This document shows positions 1-11,121 of a stretch of 64,000 bases of DNA, in pieces; within the stretch, counting starts at the first letter, position 1, and the number at the start of each line of letters is the position of its first letter. The notes below the pieces were generated by a model. It ran no database searches. It was not told the DNA's origin and was given only the letters and a program-made list of their open reading frames with translations. The translations under genes were made by a program, and so were the position numbers. The stretch is from Neodiprion pinetum (lineage: Eukaryota; Arthropoda; Insecta; Hymenoptera; Diprionidae), in NCBI RefSeq assembly GCF_021155775.2, contig NC_060232.1:18793922-18857921 (forward strand). The letters are read 5' to 3'.

Positions 1-1889
1 CTATACTTTCCTGTGCGTGTGTATATTTCTACATAAATCTAACAGCTTTTTTGAGTCGCGAGAACGACACTCTGTGAACTGGTCATCTTTTTTCCGTACG
101 TTACTTGGGTTCAGTCAACGAGGCTGATGAACCTGAGTTTCGCAAATTTCGATCGTAGTCCATACGGTCTATGTGTGGGTTGAAATTGAAGATGTAAAGT
201 TAAGTAAGAAAATTATACAGAGTTAATTGAAACTCCGACAATAGGAGGAGCTTAGTTGACAAATTGGGCCCTACCCCACAGCCCATCTAGCGAATGTTCA
301 TTATATACACATATGAGTCATCATGACTTTTATATGCCAACACGAACCTATTTGTTGACATTTCGGGCTGTGGTGCATTTCCTTTGTTGTCATATCTTTG
401 TTATCATTTGCCAGATTAGCTGTGGGTTCCAGCCTAATTCATTAACAAAAGCTCCACCTATTCTCGGAATTTCAATTGACTCACTTCAGATCAGCTGAGG
501 AGTACAGCTTGACTCATCAACGAATCTCCTCCCATTTTCGTAATTTCACTCTGTATATAGGTACTGCATAGCATTAAGCAAATGTAAGCTCGCTTGTGAA
601 ATAACGGATGGTATGCAGATTGTCGGTGCAAGACCATTGCACACTGAGATGGTAACTCTATGATTGATATAGATCTTAGAGCTATGGTATGAGCTGTAAC
701 GTTAATTTCTGTTACCCTAAGATGAGGAGTTACCGTTGACACTTTACTGCGATTCTCCAATTACTCGAAACTAGTGAACTATAACAAAATCATATATGTT
801 GGACGCCAGACGCTATAACGTCTAATTTCAAATAACAATACGAAACAATACGAAACAACATGAAAAATAACTAGAGAACCCGTTGTACAGCTGGCTAGGC
901 TCAAGTACTCACACGAACTAATAGAGTGGCGGTATTCAAGGCAGCTAACGACAATTAAAGAATTCAAGAAATAAAGGATAACTCAAGTCGGGGAAAATTA
1001 ACAGGTCAATCAGTCGTATATTGTCGATTAGGTTTACGTATTCAAGCCAGTCAAGTTAGATGGTAACGATAGCGGTATTTATTAAATCAATCAATAACAG
1101 TTCACAGAAATTTCGATAGAATACAATTCAACGGTAACTTTAAACGAGAAATAATATTATATGTAACACAGAGAACTAATTGTAAGCGTAGCACAGTGTT
1201 GCAAAATTACTTTTAGCGGGCCAAAACTCTCAGCTTCTTAGTATATTCAGATTTAATGATCATATTCACGATACAATGTTACAAATATATTTTGAAAGGT
1301 ACTTTGATAGATTTTTCTTTCCAATTTTCAATACTTTCATGTTAAAATACGTAAAACCTTGACAAAAATTATTATACGACGAGGATGAAGTACGAAGTTA
1401 TTTGAAGTAATTTTCCTTCCGATTAGTAGTATCCAAGACCAACGACGAGGACGTTGAAGAAAATGAAGCCCCGTTTTCTATTTATTTGTTTTTATTTTTA
1501 ATTTAAAAAAAAAAAAAATTTCTTTGTTACGTTCGGCGTATCGTCACACGTCTCCCTCATCTCGTTACCCTCCCACAATCCTTACAGTAATCTTATCATC
1601 TCATTCCTGTCCTCCTATTTCCATTCTGTCTCACGCCACTCGTTTTTTGCCGACTCTGTTCTATTCCCCACCATTTTACGCACCTTACGTCTACTCCTTC
1701 CTTTTTTCCTCATCTATTACCGTTTCTTCGGTTTTCTTTTTTTCATTTTTGTTTTATTCTTTTCCTCTCTTAATTTATAATGTTTCCTGGGATTCCTAAT
1801 TATTTCACGCAGTACGTTTTTTATTGTTACAATTGAAATATTGAATTTTAATTATTGTCATTGTTATCATCTGGCTCATTTTCTTGATT
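1..1889. other. AT-rich region, no gene recognised
   Basis: No open frame here resembles a known protein. There is a pyrimidine-rich stretch around 1505-1760 that gives a spurious Ser/Phe-rich frame. A segment of about 40 bases near 1190-1230 resembles, in inverted orientation, one near 11283-11325, so part of this DNA is probably a dispersed repeat. I see no promoter, RNA gene or terminal repeat that I can support. Confidence 0.5.
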
Positions 1890-2195
1890 AACTACCTCAG
1901 TTTGCTTCAGTAAATTTAAAATATCTAGAGATATAGACGCACTTTTTCTGCCAGAGGTTCGTCTCAGAGATGTGATGTATGGATCAGGTGAAACAAGTAA
2001 TGTCTTGAATAAAATTTCATGCATTGCCAGTCACATTTTCTCGTGTTGTGCTCTCTGAAGTATCGGAAATCTTTATTTCGGGATTCTTGAGCTTATTCAG
2101 AGAACATCCGAAGTGGGAGAATGGCTGTGGATACTATAATCTTACCATGATCCAATAGCCCATGTACAGTTGAAGGCATTTGGTACCAATTATGA
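1890..2195 (-). pseudogene. Transib-type transposase, C-terminal piece
   Basis: Reading leftward from 2195, one minus-strand frame gives MPSTVHGLLDHG, then AQESRNKDF and REHNTRK, a block typical of the C-terminal part of Transib transposases, the DDE family related to RAG1 core. The frame contains at least two stop codons. The piece continues the larger Transib fragment at about 2960-3900; the two are separated by roughly 750 bases of unrelated sequence. Family assignment is by recognition of conserved words, not by a search. The element is dead, and no terminal repeats were located. Confidence 0.6.
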
Positions 2196-2959
2196 ACCTT
2201 TCTGTACAGATTGTAACAGTTTGAATACGTCGCCAACAATAAAGACAACGGGACACAATAGTAGGTAAGCCTTGACCTGGGCGGTTATTTGAATGATGTA
2301 TGATCTATCAATCGAGAGTGTGATCCTGAGACGACGGATAAACGGTCTAGAGCTATCAGACCACGCTCTCAAAAAGAAATAATATCCAACGAATTGATAA
2401 AAATTTGACAAAATTAAAGTTCACGCGTATGGATTATATTTGCGATCGCGAAGGAAAATTATCAGCGACCCACCTTTTTACGGATCAGCGATAAAGAAAA
2501 ACTACCACGATATGACGGACGATGGGAGTGCTATCGGCCAGGCAAGGAATTAGCGAATGCAACAACGGAAAGGGTAACCGGAACATGAAAAAAATCCAGG
2601 AAGAAACGTTTAGAATAAGTTTTTATAGCCTGACATGTTATTTTTTTGTAATTTGATTAGTATACATTTTATTGAATAGTTCTCGCCATAGATGTCCGTC
2701 GTCCCTATTTAATTATACAATTGATTTATATCATTTTATGTCATATATTTATACGTTTCTTTTATTCGTTTTTAGTTTATATATGCAATATACGCATGTA
2801 ATTGGATAGTATCGAACATCCGAAATTTCTTGGCGATCATTTTAAACATTGAGAAGGTCTCGTTTTAATTAAAAAGAAATAAGAAAAAAAAATGATAACG
2901 CAAAATTTTGTTATTGCGAGAGGCTCCTCAATTCCAGTTGAATCTTTGTCGGAACAAAC
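2196..2959. other. Probable insertion splitting the Transib relic
   Basis: The Transib reading breaks near 2960 and resumes near 2195, so the intervening 760 bases or so look like a later insertion or unrelated filler. The segment is AT-rich, with short frames only and no recognised protein. I could not define terminal repeats or a target-site duplication. Confidence 0.35.
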
Positions 2960-3900
2960 CGTATAACAGAAAAGACCGTTATAAAATCTACAGTTTCTTT
3001 GCAATATTCGCCGAATTTCCTGGAATCGATTTCAAAACCTCAGTTAATGGCTCGTAATAGAGTAGAAAATCGAACGATGAGATCTTCGTCAATAACGGTA
3101 ATTTGACTGATAACTGCTGGATTTTCGAAAAATCTACGAGCTGTGTTACCGTCATTTGTTTCCACTTCCTTGCTTTGTTATATCTACAGTTAGTCCCAGT
3201 CGCTCTCGGAGTTGATCATGAATGATTTTTTTCTTTTTTTCTAATTCAACTCTATCGTTACCCGTGATCCGCCATTTTTTCAGCGTGATTCTATACGTAA
3301 TGTGAGTTATGCATTCAAAACGTCGTATCATGCAATAAAGTGGGGAGGTACCAAATGACAGCGCAGATTCATCCACATGATGTTTGGATGAGTCAAGCTG
3401 GTTCACATCCTCAGGTGTTGCTTTGTAAATGTGACACGTCATGCTGGAGGTGCCCGTCAACGTATTCCATACCTTTACGTCAGCCACGGTTACTACCATT
3501 TTGAAATTTACTGTGATTTCGAACGGTTTAATTACTTCCAGTGGAGACAATTGACTTATCTGCGAAGTTACGTACTCTTTTTCAGCGTTGATAACGGCCG
3601 TAGTTTCTTTTAGAAACTAAAAACGCAAAGGTCTACAATATCTTATCGAAGACGGGCGAGGACTACTCCACAATACAGATATGTTTTACGAACATCTTCG
3701 TCTTTTCGTTCTATCGCTTGCATCTTCGTACGAAACTTTTGGTCGCCCGCACTTACTGGACGCGACAGATTCCCTAATTTCAATTTTATTTACACAGAGA
3801 GAAAGTGATGAATCTGGAATGATGAATTCCTTGTCTAGCCATTACATCGTTTTTTCAATGAACTCATCCGAACTTTTTCGTAATTTCGATTTCCTTTGAG
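2960..3900 (-). pseudogene. Transib-type transposase, central piece
   Basis: On the minus strand the order is GRPKVSYEDASDRTKRRR (near 3755), then KETTAVINAEKEYV and an open frame (3550-3152) with VKVWNTLTG, CHIYKATPEDVNQL, RRFECITHITYRITLKKW and ending in KQGSGNK. A shifted frame then gives ARRFFEKSS, and another gives RAIN.GFEIDSRKFGEYCKETVDF near 3000. This order of conserved words matches Transib transposases. Several frameshifts are present, and the stretch that should lie between the GRPK block and the KETTA block is much too short, so most of the DDE catalytic region is deleted. It is a dead relic of a DNA transposon that moves by RAG-like chemistry. Confidence 0.68.
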
Positions 3901-4510
3901 TAATTTTACTAATAAAGAAGTAAATACAATTATTCAAATCTTTTCAAATATGGGGTGCACATTCCGAAATACCTACCTTATCCAAAATGAAATTTCTCAA
4001 AAAATCGACACAAGAAGCCGTATCAACAATCTCCATTACCCTATACAGCTAAAGCCATAGGAAAAAAACGATTTTAGCTACTTGGAATCTGGTGTCCAGT
4101 CGCGTCGAGACAAATGTCGCTGCGCGCGGCGCGCTAGTGAGTTGAGTGGTTTCCCCGTCAGGACACTAAATCTGCTGTATATTCAAAAGCGCTGGGTTTT
4201 GTTCGACTTCGTTTCATCCGTCAGTTTTTACGGGTATGCTATTCCATAAACGAATAACCACACCACGGAAGTCGATGGAAGTTTTATTTCACAACACGAT
4301 ATGTGATCTGTTTTCTAATTTCAGTTAATAGTTACGACCAGTCGTAAAATCTGAGATTCCGAACAATCTAGGATGCTTTAATAATGATATAGACAGTTTT
4401 CTGGGGCTCCTTACTTGGTAGTACGTAATAAAACACATCTCATTTGTCACTTCCATTTTTACTTTGAGTAATCGTTGTCTACTTCAACTTTATAATTGAG
4501 TTGCTCAAGA
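3901..4510. other. Spacer between Transib relic and DIRS element
   Basis: No coding or RNA feature recognised. The sequence is moderately AT-rich and ends where the left inverted repeat of the DIRS element begins. Confidence 0.4.
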
Positions 4511-4675
4511 AATTATCCTACGTCGTCTTGTCCTCTAGATCAATGGTAGTAACGTCAGTTGCTCGATCCGTCACAGATTTTTAAATTAAACCAAAAATTC
4601 GCGCCTACGCCTCTAGATGGCGGTGCCACTCTCCCCAGAAGCCCCTGCGCCTTATGCCCCGACACCATTACGTTT
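4511..4675 (+). repeat. DIRS left inverted terminal repeat
   Basis: The bases from about 4540 to 4675 are the near-exact reverse complement of 10915-11053, including the block around the GCGCCTACGCC word (4601-4611). The outer tip (about 4511-4550) is the reverse complement of the left half of the internal complementary region (10742-10784). Confidence 0.88.
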
Positions 4676-5543
4676 TTCTGTGCGATCCGTGACAGTCACG
4701 TTTGAATACGAGTTGGAAAATTTTCAGTTGTGCGTTTTAAAAAGTTTTCTTTTATTGCAAAAATGAGTTCGCGGTCAGAGTCATATTCGGGGAGCTCTCC
4801 GAGATATAGAAATTCATCGAGGGACCTACTTATGAAAAAATTAAGATGCCTGGAAGAAGAGATCAGGCGATGGCATTCACGCTATAGGCGTTCAAGATCG
4901 CGTCATCGGGACAGGCGTTCAAGACCGCGTCACCAGGACGAGCGATCAAGTTCAGGGCGATATTTAAGAAGAAACGAGTCATGGGGCTCTTACAAAGAAA
5001 ATGGCGAGCGTATCGCTGTTGAGAACAGACGATCGTCACATTCGCGGCATGAGCGTTCGTATCCAGGAAGCAGTTCGAGGTCCATAAACTATGATTCCGA
5101 CGGAAAGAGTGGTGAGCGCCATCTGCGAGATGTGTCACACTCCAGTCGTGAACGGTCTGTAGCGGCAGTACAAGGGTTAGACAAAGAGGGCGGTGAGCGC
5201 AATCCGCGAGATTCGTCACGTCCTAGTCCCCACACGGAAATGTCGGTAAAACAGGCCGAGGATAAAGAAAAGCAGTTACCGACAGAACTCGCCGAAGCGA
5301 CACTGGGGCTTTTGGGAGTCGACCCATCTAAATACAATCAACGGGGTTCCGACATCCATGTGGCAGTGGCAGAGCGCTGGACAAAGATTTTGCAAGATGG
5401 ACTGCCGATAGACCAAAAGCGCGTTCTCCTGGGAAAATATCCAACAATAGGAAACTGTCCTTTTACCAAAGCGCCGAAAGTTCAACCAGAAATAAAATCG
5501 GCCTTGACACAGTTGGCGATTAAGAAAGACGCGTATCAGTACG

Positions 5544-6376
5544 TGTTTTGTCGGAAATTGACCACCAGGATTAATTCCCGTACTTCCCTTTCATCTTGAA
5601 ATTAATACTTATAACAATTATTAATATGGGCAAGGTTAGGTATTTTAAATAAATCCACTCGGTTTGGGGGTCAATCAAAGATGGTTTATTACCCCAGAGG
5701 AGGAAAAACTCAGCAGGAACTGAGTAAAAACCTCCTCGAAATCGTGTACAATGTATGTGAATGAATGTTAGATTTATGAGTGGATGTGTGCACTGGATGT
5801 ATCTAGAGAGAGAATTGCGACGCTTCGAGTGAAGACACAATAGGGGTGAGCTCAACCGCCTTACAAGATGCTAGCGTGGAAGCTAGTTACACGATAATTA
5901 TCAAGGTGATAATTAATTCCCCAGTGGGAATACAAGAGAGAGATGGAACGGCCGAGAGGCGCTCCTTTAATGGCCGAGAGGTGCTATCTTTATGGCCGAG
6001 AGGCGCTATTTGAATGGCCGAGAGGCGCTATGTCATGGAGTGACGACGAGTGTCGACCCTCTTATGCCGCAGTGGCATTGTCTCAGTTATGTATCAACAC
6101 GACCATCGTGACAAATACGACTTAGCGTCAGTTCAAATCAGAGATTTGAATTATAGGCTCACCAAATTGGAGAGGAGCCTGAGTGCTGTCTGGCTCACGC
6201 GTATCAAGCAACTGGCTGTGCCAGCACGTGTTGACCCGGCGTTTCTCCGACTTACCGTACTGCGCATGTCAGGTAGCCATTGTTTTCGAGTTCTGAACAG
6301 ATTTAAAGGTGTGTGTCACACGTGATCACATAAGCGTATCCCAATACAAGTAACTCTGCCGTGTAGGCACGATACA
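5544..6376. mobile_element. Solo LTR inserted in DIRS gag
   Basis: The 833-base insert begins TGTTTTGTCGG and ends GGCACGATACA, giving the TG...CA ends of an LTR. It is flanked by the 5-bp duplication GTACG (5539-5543 and 6377-6381). Removing the insert and one duplication rejoins the gag reading exactly in frame. It contains a hairpin-rich block near 5695-5738 and a short tandem repeat at 5949-6035. A 5-bp duplication fits BEL/Pao or some Ty3-like elements; no internal region remains. Frames inside it (for example 6050-6325) are not believed to be genes. Confidence 0.85.
5949..6035 (+). repeat. 22-bp tandem repeat, four copies
   Basis: Four consecutive units of about 22 bases each begin with GGCCGAGAGGYGCT, followed by a variable AT-rich tail. 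The array lies inside the solo LTR and may be a regulatory or simple slippage repeat. It is not a CRISPR array: there are no unique spacers and the host context is eukaryotic. Confidence 0.8.
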
Positions 6377-7613
6377 GTACGCCGCTCAAGATCAACTCGG
6401 AGCTGGCATCAACGCTATTGGCGCAGCACTAACGGAAGTACTGAAAGCGGAAGTGATTACCGACCGAGAAGTTGACACGCAAAAATTTATCGAACAGCTG
6501 GCCGATGCAGGCAGAATTTTATCTGACCTACATCATGAGATGACAAAAACAAGAAATTCTTTCATGATTCCGGGATTAAACCCCATTGTCAAAAATATTG
6601 CCAACGACAGTCCACGTGATGCATGGCTATTTGGAGAAAAGTTTGCAGAAAATCTCAAGGCGGCCAAATCCATGGAAAAATCATCTAAAGATCTGACTAA
6701 ACCGACTGGATATCAACGAAACTTCGGGAACGCACTGCGCGAAGGAAATCGCAGGTTTGCATCATCCTACTCAAGACCAAACAATTTTTTGAGGGAACAA
6801 CAGTCGGAGAAGTTAAACTGGCGCCGTCCCTCCGGAGCGAGTCACCGGGGCACTCTCAGAGAAAGGGACCGAAACCGAAAGACTTCCGGAACAAGGACAA
6901 TCGTCGACACAAGGAATAGACCCGGTGAGAATGCAGGACGTGTGCGAAATTTTTTCTCTGTGTGGAAAAAATTGACCAACGACCTCTCCATTTTACAATC
7001 GTTACAGGGTTATGTTATTCCTTTTGTAAGACAACCAGGTTCACAAGTTGAATACAGTCAGCCAAGATTAACAAATCAAGAAATTATTGCTTGTGAAACA
7101 AAAGTTGGTAAATTACTCAAAAAAGGCGCAATATCTAAATGCGAGCCGTGCGAAAAACAATTTGTTTCGTCATACTTTCTCGTGCCAAAACCTAACGGTG
7201 ATATGCGCTTTATTCTTAACCTGAAAAAATTGAATATGTTTATTTCAGCACCGCATTTTAAAATGGAGGACAAAAAGACAGCGATTCGACTATTGCGAAA
7301 AGACATTTTTATGGCGACAATAGACCTGAAGGATTCGTATTTCTTGATTCCGGTTGACAAATCTAGTAGAAAATATCTTAGATTCATTTATAAAAACACG
7401 TTATACGAGTTTAATTGTATGCCGTTCGGGCTATGTACAGCACCGTACGTGTTTACGAAACTCATGAAACCAATAGCGCAAAAACTGAGGTCCAAAGGAT
7501 TTGAATCTGTCGTCTATCTAGACGACATTTTGTTATTTGGAGAGTCAGTACAAGAATGCCGAAAAATATTCAAGAGACTCGGAAGTTAATTGAAAAAGCC
7601 GGACTAATATTAA

Positions 7614-8509
7614 GGGATCGTCTCAGTGTGACCCTCCGAAAAATCACTGATTTTCGCGAATTTTTTTTTTAATGTTCAAATAAACTAATCGGTCCGGTTT
7701 TTTTTTTATAAATGAATACGTTTATGAAGAATACAAAATGATTTTTTTAAAGTTTATTTATTGAGTGCATCATTGTTGTATAAATTGTTGTAATTTCACG
7801 TGAAAAAAAAGGTGCTGCACGGTTTCCACGATGACGGCCGCAATTTTGATCTGAAAAAAAAATTTCAAAAAGATTATTGATCTATAGGAAAGTCGCTATC
7901 GCGCTATGGAGGGGTTTTTTTTTTTTCAAATTTGACAAAATGGCGGCGGTTTGCACAAAAAGTGTCGAATGTGGCCCTTTTTTTCGACAGTTTTTCGTAA
8001 AAAAAAATAGGAAGTTTTCAAAAAAAAAAAAAAAGCTTCCATAGCGCGATAAAGAATGACGTTTAAAATGTTCTCCCGAAATTGGAACTAGATATCTTTA
8101 AAACTCTTCCTTTGAGAGTGGAAACCGTTTTGAAAAACACCATTCTGAGAAAAACGCGTTTAAAGATTGAAGTTGGAAAAGTTTATATAAATCGTTTACT
8201 TACGATCAATCGGCGATGCCAGGTCTTGATTTTTTTCTTGTGGGTTGCTCTCGTACGTCTATCCGTGGTGGATGTCAAAAACGAACTGAAATGCTTGGAC
8301 AGTTTATTCTGCAAGGTTATAGAACCTAAGCACCTTAGTACACGCGCAGGTAGAAAAACCGTTCCCTTTCTACAAGAAACGCTGTAGCGACCGTAATAAT
8401 TTGAATTTCGATTTAAAAATTTGAGAGAATGTTTAGAACAGTGTATACTATACGATAATCCAAAAAAAAAACAAACAATTTTTTGAAAATTTCACACTGA
8501 GACGATCCC
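7614..8509. mobile_element. TTAA-type MITE in DIRS RT
   Basis: The 896-bp insert has perfect 18-bp terminal inverted repeats, GGGATCGTCTCAGTGTGA at 7614 and its reverse complement ending at 8509. It is flanked by a duplicated TTAA (7610-7613 and 8510-8513). The TTAA duplication is characteristic of piggyBac-like and a few other DNA transposon families. It encodes no transposase. Excision restores the RT frame across the junction (GLILNMEKC). Confidence 0.92.
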
Positions 8510-9700
8510 TTAAACATGGAAAAATGTGTCCTTGAACCATCGAAAGAAGTGAAATTTTTGGGTTTCATTTTTGATTCGGAAAAATTCTGTCTTAGATCAC
8601 CACAAAGCAAGAGAAATCAAATATATGATCTCGCGAGAAAGTTTCAGACCATCAGTCATTGTCAAATCAGGAAATTTGCCGAATTTATTGGAATTTTAGT
8701 AGCTGCCAGTCCCGGGGTTCGATATGGGAATTTATACATTAAGAATTTTGAAAGAGAAAAATTTTTAGCTTTGCAAAATACAAATGGAAATTACGATAAA
8801 ACCATGGTAATATCGGACAATCTAATCCCAGACTTAGAGTGGTGGACAAGAAATATAAAAGAGTGCGTCAACCCGATAAGAGAAGACCATTTTGAGATGG
8901 AAATCTTCAGCGATGCCTCGTTAACAGGCTGGGGAGTAGCTTGCGAGGGAAATCGGTCACATGGGTTTTGGAACATGGAAGAGCGAAAAGAACATATTAA
9001 TTATCTCGAATTAAAAGCGGTATTTTACGGACTCAAATGCTTTGCCAAGGATAAACATTCGTGTGAAATTTTGCTTCGTGTCGATAATACGACGGCGTTA
9101 TCGTACATGAACCGTATGGGTAGCATTCAGTTTCCAAAGTTGTCAAATTTGTCAAAGGAAATCTGGCAATGGTGCGAGATTCGCGACTTGTGGATTTTCA
9201 CTTCATACATTAGTTCTCGCGACAATAAAGACGCAGACGAGGAATCGAGAGTCAAACAAAACGAAACCGAATGGGAATTAGCTAGCTGGGCATATAATCG
9301 AGTAGATACAACCTTCGGGAAATTCGACATAGATTTGTTCACATCGAATGTAAATGCAAAGTGCAGAAAATTCGTCTCATGGCACAGAGACCCAGAGGCG
9401 TGCGCGGTAAATGCTTTTACCATACCGTGGACAAATTTATATTTCTACGCTTTTCCACCATTCGCTGTCATCCTTAGAACAATTAGAAAAATAATTGCTG
9501 AGAAAGCTAACGGGATGTTGGTTGTGCTTTTCTGGCCAACACAGCCGTGGTACCCCCTGTTTCAGAAATTGTTGGTGAGTCAACCGATCCTTTCTCATCC
9601 AGAAAATGATTTGTTAATTGATAATTGCAGGCAATTCCATCCGTTGCGAACCTCGCTTTCCCTGGTTGTCGGGAAGTTATCGGGCAAGCGTTTGTCATGA
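8510..9700 (+). pseudogene. DIRS RT thumb, RNase H and C-terminal region
   Basis: This is the continuation of the DIRS pol after the MITE. From 8516 the frame gives the RT thumb (EVKFLGFIFDS) and then RNase H with its acidic residues in EIFSDASLTGWG, NYLELKAVFYGL and LRVDNTTALSYMN. A C-terminal region follows (FDIDLFTSNVNAKCRKFVSW, YFYAFPPFAVI) of the kind found after RNase H in DIRS elements. The 394-codon stretch is uninterrupted and overlaps the recombinase frame by about 75 bases. RNase H removes the RNA template during cDNA synthesis. As a separate frame it starts at an internal Met that is really part of the RT. Confidence 0.86.
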
Positions 9701-10587
9701 AAGGCGTTCCTCAGGAGTCCGTACAGGTTGTGATGGTATCGTTGTCCGAAGGAACCATTAAGCAATACCGGAAGCCATTAAGCCTCTGGTGGGATTCTTG
9801 TCAAAGGAAGAGAGCAAACCCTTTTCAGGCTCCAGTTTCATTTGTTCTCGAGTTTTTAACCGTCTCCTTATCCCACGTAAAAACTAATGGGAGGTTAAAC
9901 TCGTATAGATCAGCTTTAACGTTAATAGTTATAGGCGATATAGGGCAACAGCCCGTTATAAAGAGATTCTTTCGAGGTGTGGCTCAGCTACGCCCGCAAT
10001 CAGCAAAATATGAAGAAATTTGGGACCCTGACCCTGTTTTATGTTATCTAAAAACTCTTTGGCCGCACGACACTCTGTCGTTTGAGGATTTGACAAAGAA
10101 ACTAGTCATGTTATTGGCGTTAGTGACAGCACAAAGAGTGCAAACGCTGTCAAAAATTAGATTAAGCTGTATGGATAAGACTGACACAGAGATTAAAGTC
10201 AAGATCATAGATCGTATAAAAACTTCGGGACTGGGGAGAAAGCAACCCTTATTGTGTCTGCCGTTTTTTGAAAAACAACCTAAGTTGTGTGTAGCTACGG
10301 TCTTAGACTGTTACATCAAGCGTTCGGCAAGTTTGCGACCTAATAACGAAGATTTCTTACTGATAACATGTAAAAAACCTCACCGTGTGGCAACAACGCA
10401 ATCTATACGAAGGTGGATAAAGGAAGTGATGGCCAAAAGTGGCATTGATACAAATACTTTCGGTTCACACAGTACTAGACACGCGGTTACCTCCGCGGCA
10501 TATCGCAGAGGTGTAGACATCGAAACAATCCGAAAAGCTGCTGGTTGGACGGTAAAATCGAAGGTGTTTGCGCGATTCTATAATTGA
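9625..10587 (+). CDS. DIRS tyrosine recombinase
   Basis: A 320-codon open frame downstream of and overlapping the RT/RNase H frame. It carries the tyrosine-recombinase signature: a first Arg in TAQRVQTLSKI (about 10130), HSTRHAVTSAAYRRG (H-x-x-R box, about 10465), AAGW and the terminal nucleophile Tyr in FARFYN. The enzyme would integrate the circular DIRS cDNA by site-specific strand exchange, replacing the DDE integrase of LTR elements. The frame has no stop or visible frameshift and is the best-preserved DIRS gene here. The start is not certain; the first residues overlap pol and a later Met (about 9700) is also possible. Confidence 0.88.
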   Translation: MQAIPSVANLAFPGCREVIGQAFVMKGVPQESVQVVMVSLSEGTIKQYRKPLSLWWDSCQRKRANPFQAPVSFVLEFLTVSLSHVKTNGRLNSYRSALTLIVIGDIGQQPVIKRFFRGVAQLRPQSAKYEEIWDPDPVLCYLKTLWPHDTLSFEDLTKKLVMLLALVTAQRVQTLSKIRLSCMDKTDTEIKVKIIDRIKTSGLGRKQPLLCLPFFEKQPKLCVATVLDCYIKRSASLRPNNEDFLLITCKKPHRVATTQSIRRWIKEVMAKSGIDTNTFGSHSTRHAVTSAAYRRGVDIETIRKAAGWTVKSKVFARFYN

Positions 10588-10741
10588 CCTCTGATAAAAA
10601 ATATAAAGATATCCAAATCCATAATTACTTAAGTACAAGAATGGCTGTGAGACAGATGTTGTCAATGTCAACTTAAAGTTTATAATTATTATTGTACGCA
10701 CCAAATTATCCTTAAATACAAATTGCATAAAACTTTGAACA

Positions 10742-10859
10742 ACTACCATTGATCTAGAGGACAAGACGACGTAGCATAATTAGACGATCAAACGAACTTA
10801 CCTTAAGTGATGTTCGATTGTGATTATGCTAGGCGTCTTGTCCGAATAGATCAAACCCT
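10742..10859. repeat. DIRS internal complementary region
   Basis: Bases 10742-10784 are the reverse complement of the outer left terminus (4508-4550). Bases 10785-10859 are the reverse complement of the outer right terminus (11047-11117), with only scattered differences. This internal copy of both tips is used to rebuild the ends during DIRS replication, and it is diagnostic for the order. Confidence 0.88.
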
Positions 10860-10914
10860 CCCTGTTTCTTCCCCCCCTTTTTTGATCTATTCAAGATGCA
10901 ATTTGTCGGCTTTC

Positions 10915-11121
10915 AAATGTAATGGTGTCGGGGCATAAGGCGCAGGGGCTTCTGGGGAGAGTGGCACCGCCATCTATAGGCGTAGGCGCGAATTTTTGGT
11001 TTAATTTAAAAATCTGTGACGGATCGAGCAACTGACGTTACTACCATTGATCTATTCGGACAAGACGCCTAGCATAATCACGATCGAACATCACTTAAGG
11101 TAAGTTCGTTTGATCGTCTAA
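10915..11121 (-). repeat. DIRS right inverted terminal repeat
   Basis: Inverted copy of the left terminal repeat (10915-11053), followed by a right-specific tip (11054-11121) that is matched only by the internal complementary region. The asymmetry of the two tips is normal for DIRS. Confidence 0.87.

Larger units (their letters stand above)
4730..7589 (+). pseudogene. gag-pol: DIRS gag and N-terminal reverse transcriptase
   Basis: The frame opens at 4730 with an Arg/Ser-rich basic N-terminus. It runs to KKDAYQY at 5543, is interrupted by the solo LTR 5544-6376, and resumes in the same frame with AAQDQLGAGINAIG at about 6382, a typical DIRS gag C-terminal block. The frame continues into the RT: VPKPNGDMRFILNLKKLN (fingers), MATIDLKDSYFLIPV (motif A, about 7312), MPFGLCTAPYVFTKLM (motif B) and YLDDILLFG (motif C, about 7515). 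It stops at 7587 because one base is missing near 7565; restoring phase leads into the frame that continues after the MITE at 8510. Gag would package the RNA and RT copies it. One frameshift and two insertions make this copy non-functional. Confidence 0.86.
4511..11121 (+). mobile_element. DIRS-type tyrosine-recombinase retrotransposon
   Basis: A 6.6-kb element with the defining architecture of the DIRS order: inverted terminal repeats (4511-4675 and 10915-11120), an internal complementary region (10742-10859) whose two halves are reverse complements of the outer tips of the left and right repeats, and genes in the order gag, RT, RNase H, tyrosine recombinase. It carries two later insertions, a solo LTR at 5544-6376 and a TTAA MITE at 7614-8509. 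Removing them and their duplications leaves a nearly continuous reading with one frameshift near 7565. DIRS elements replicate through a circular intermediate integrated by the recombinase, so no target duplication is expected. Confidence 0.92.

Noticed and set aside
1524..1799. Ser/Phe/Tyr-rich 91-codon frame
   Set aside because: Encoded by a pyrimidine-rich stretch; no family resemblance.
5949..6035. Four 22-bp repeats as a possible CRISPR array
   Set aside because: No unique spacers, inside an LTR of a eukaryotic element, no cas genes.
6050..6325. 91-codon frame as a DIRS gag segment
   Set aside because: It lies inside the solo LTR; the true gag continues in frame at about 6382 once the LTR is removed.
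8082..8387. 101-codon frame inside the MITE
   Set aside because: Non-autonomous element with no transposase motif; the frame is chance.
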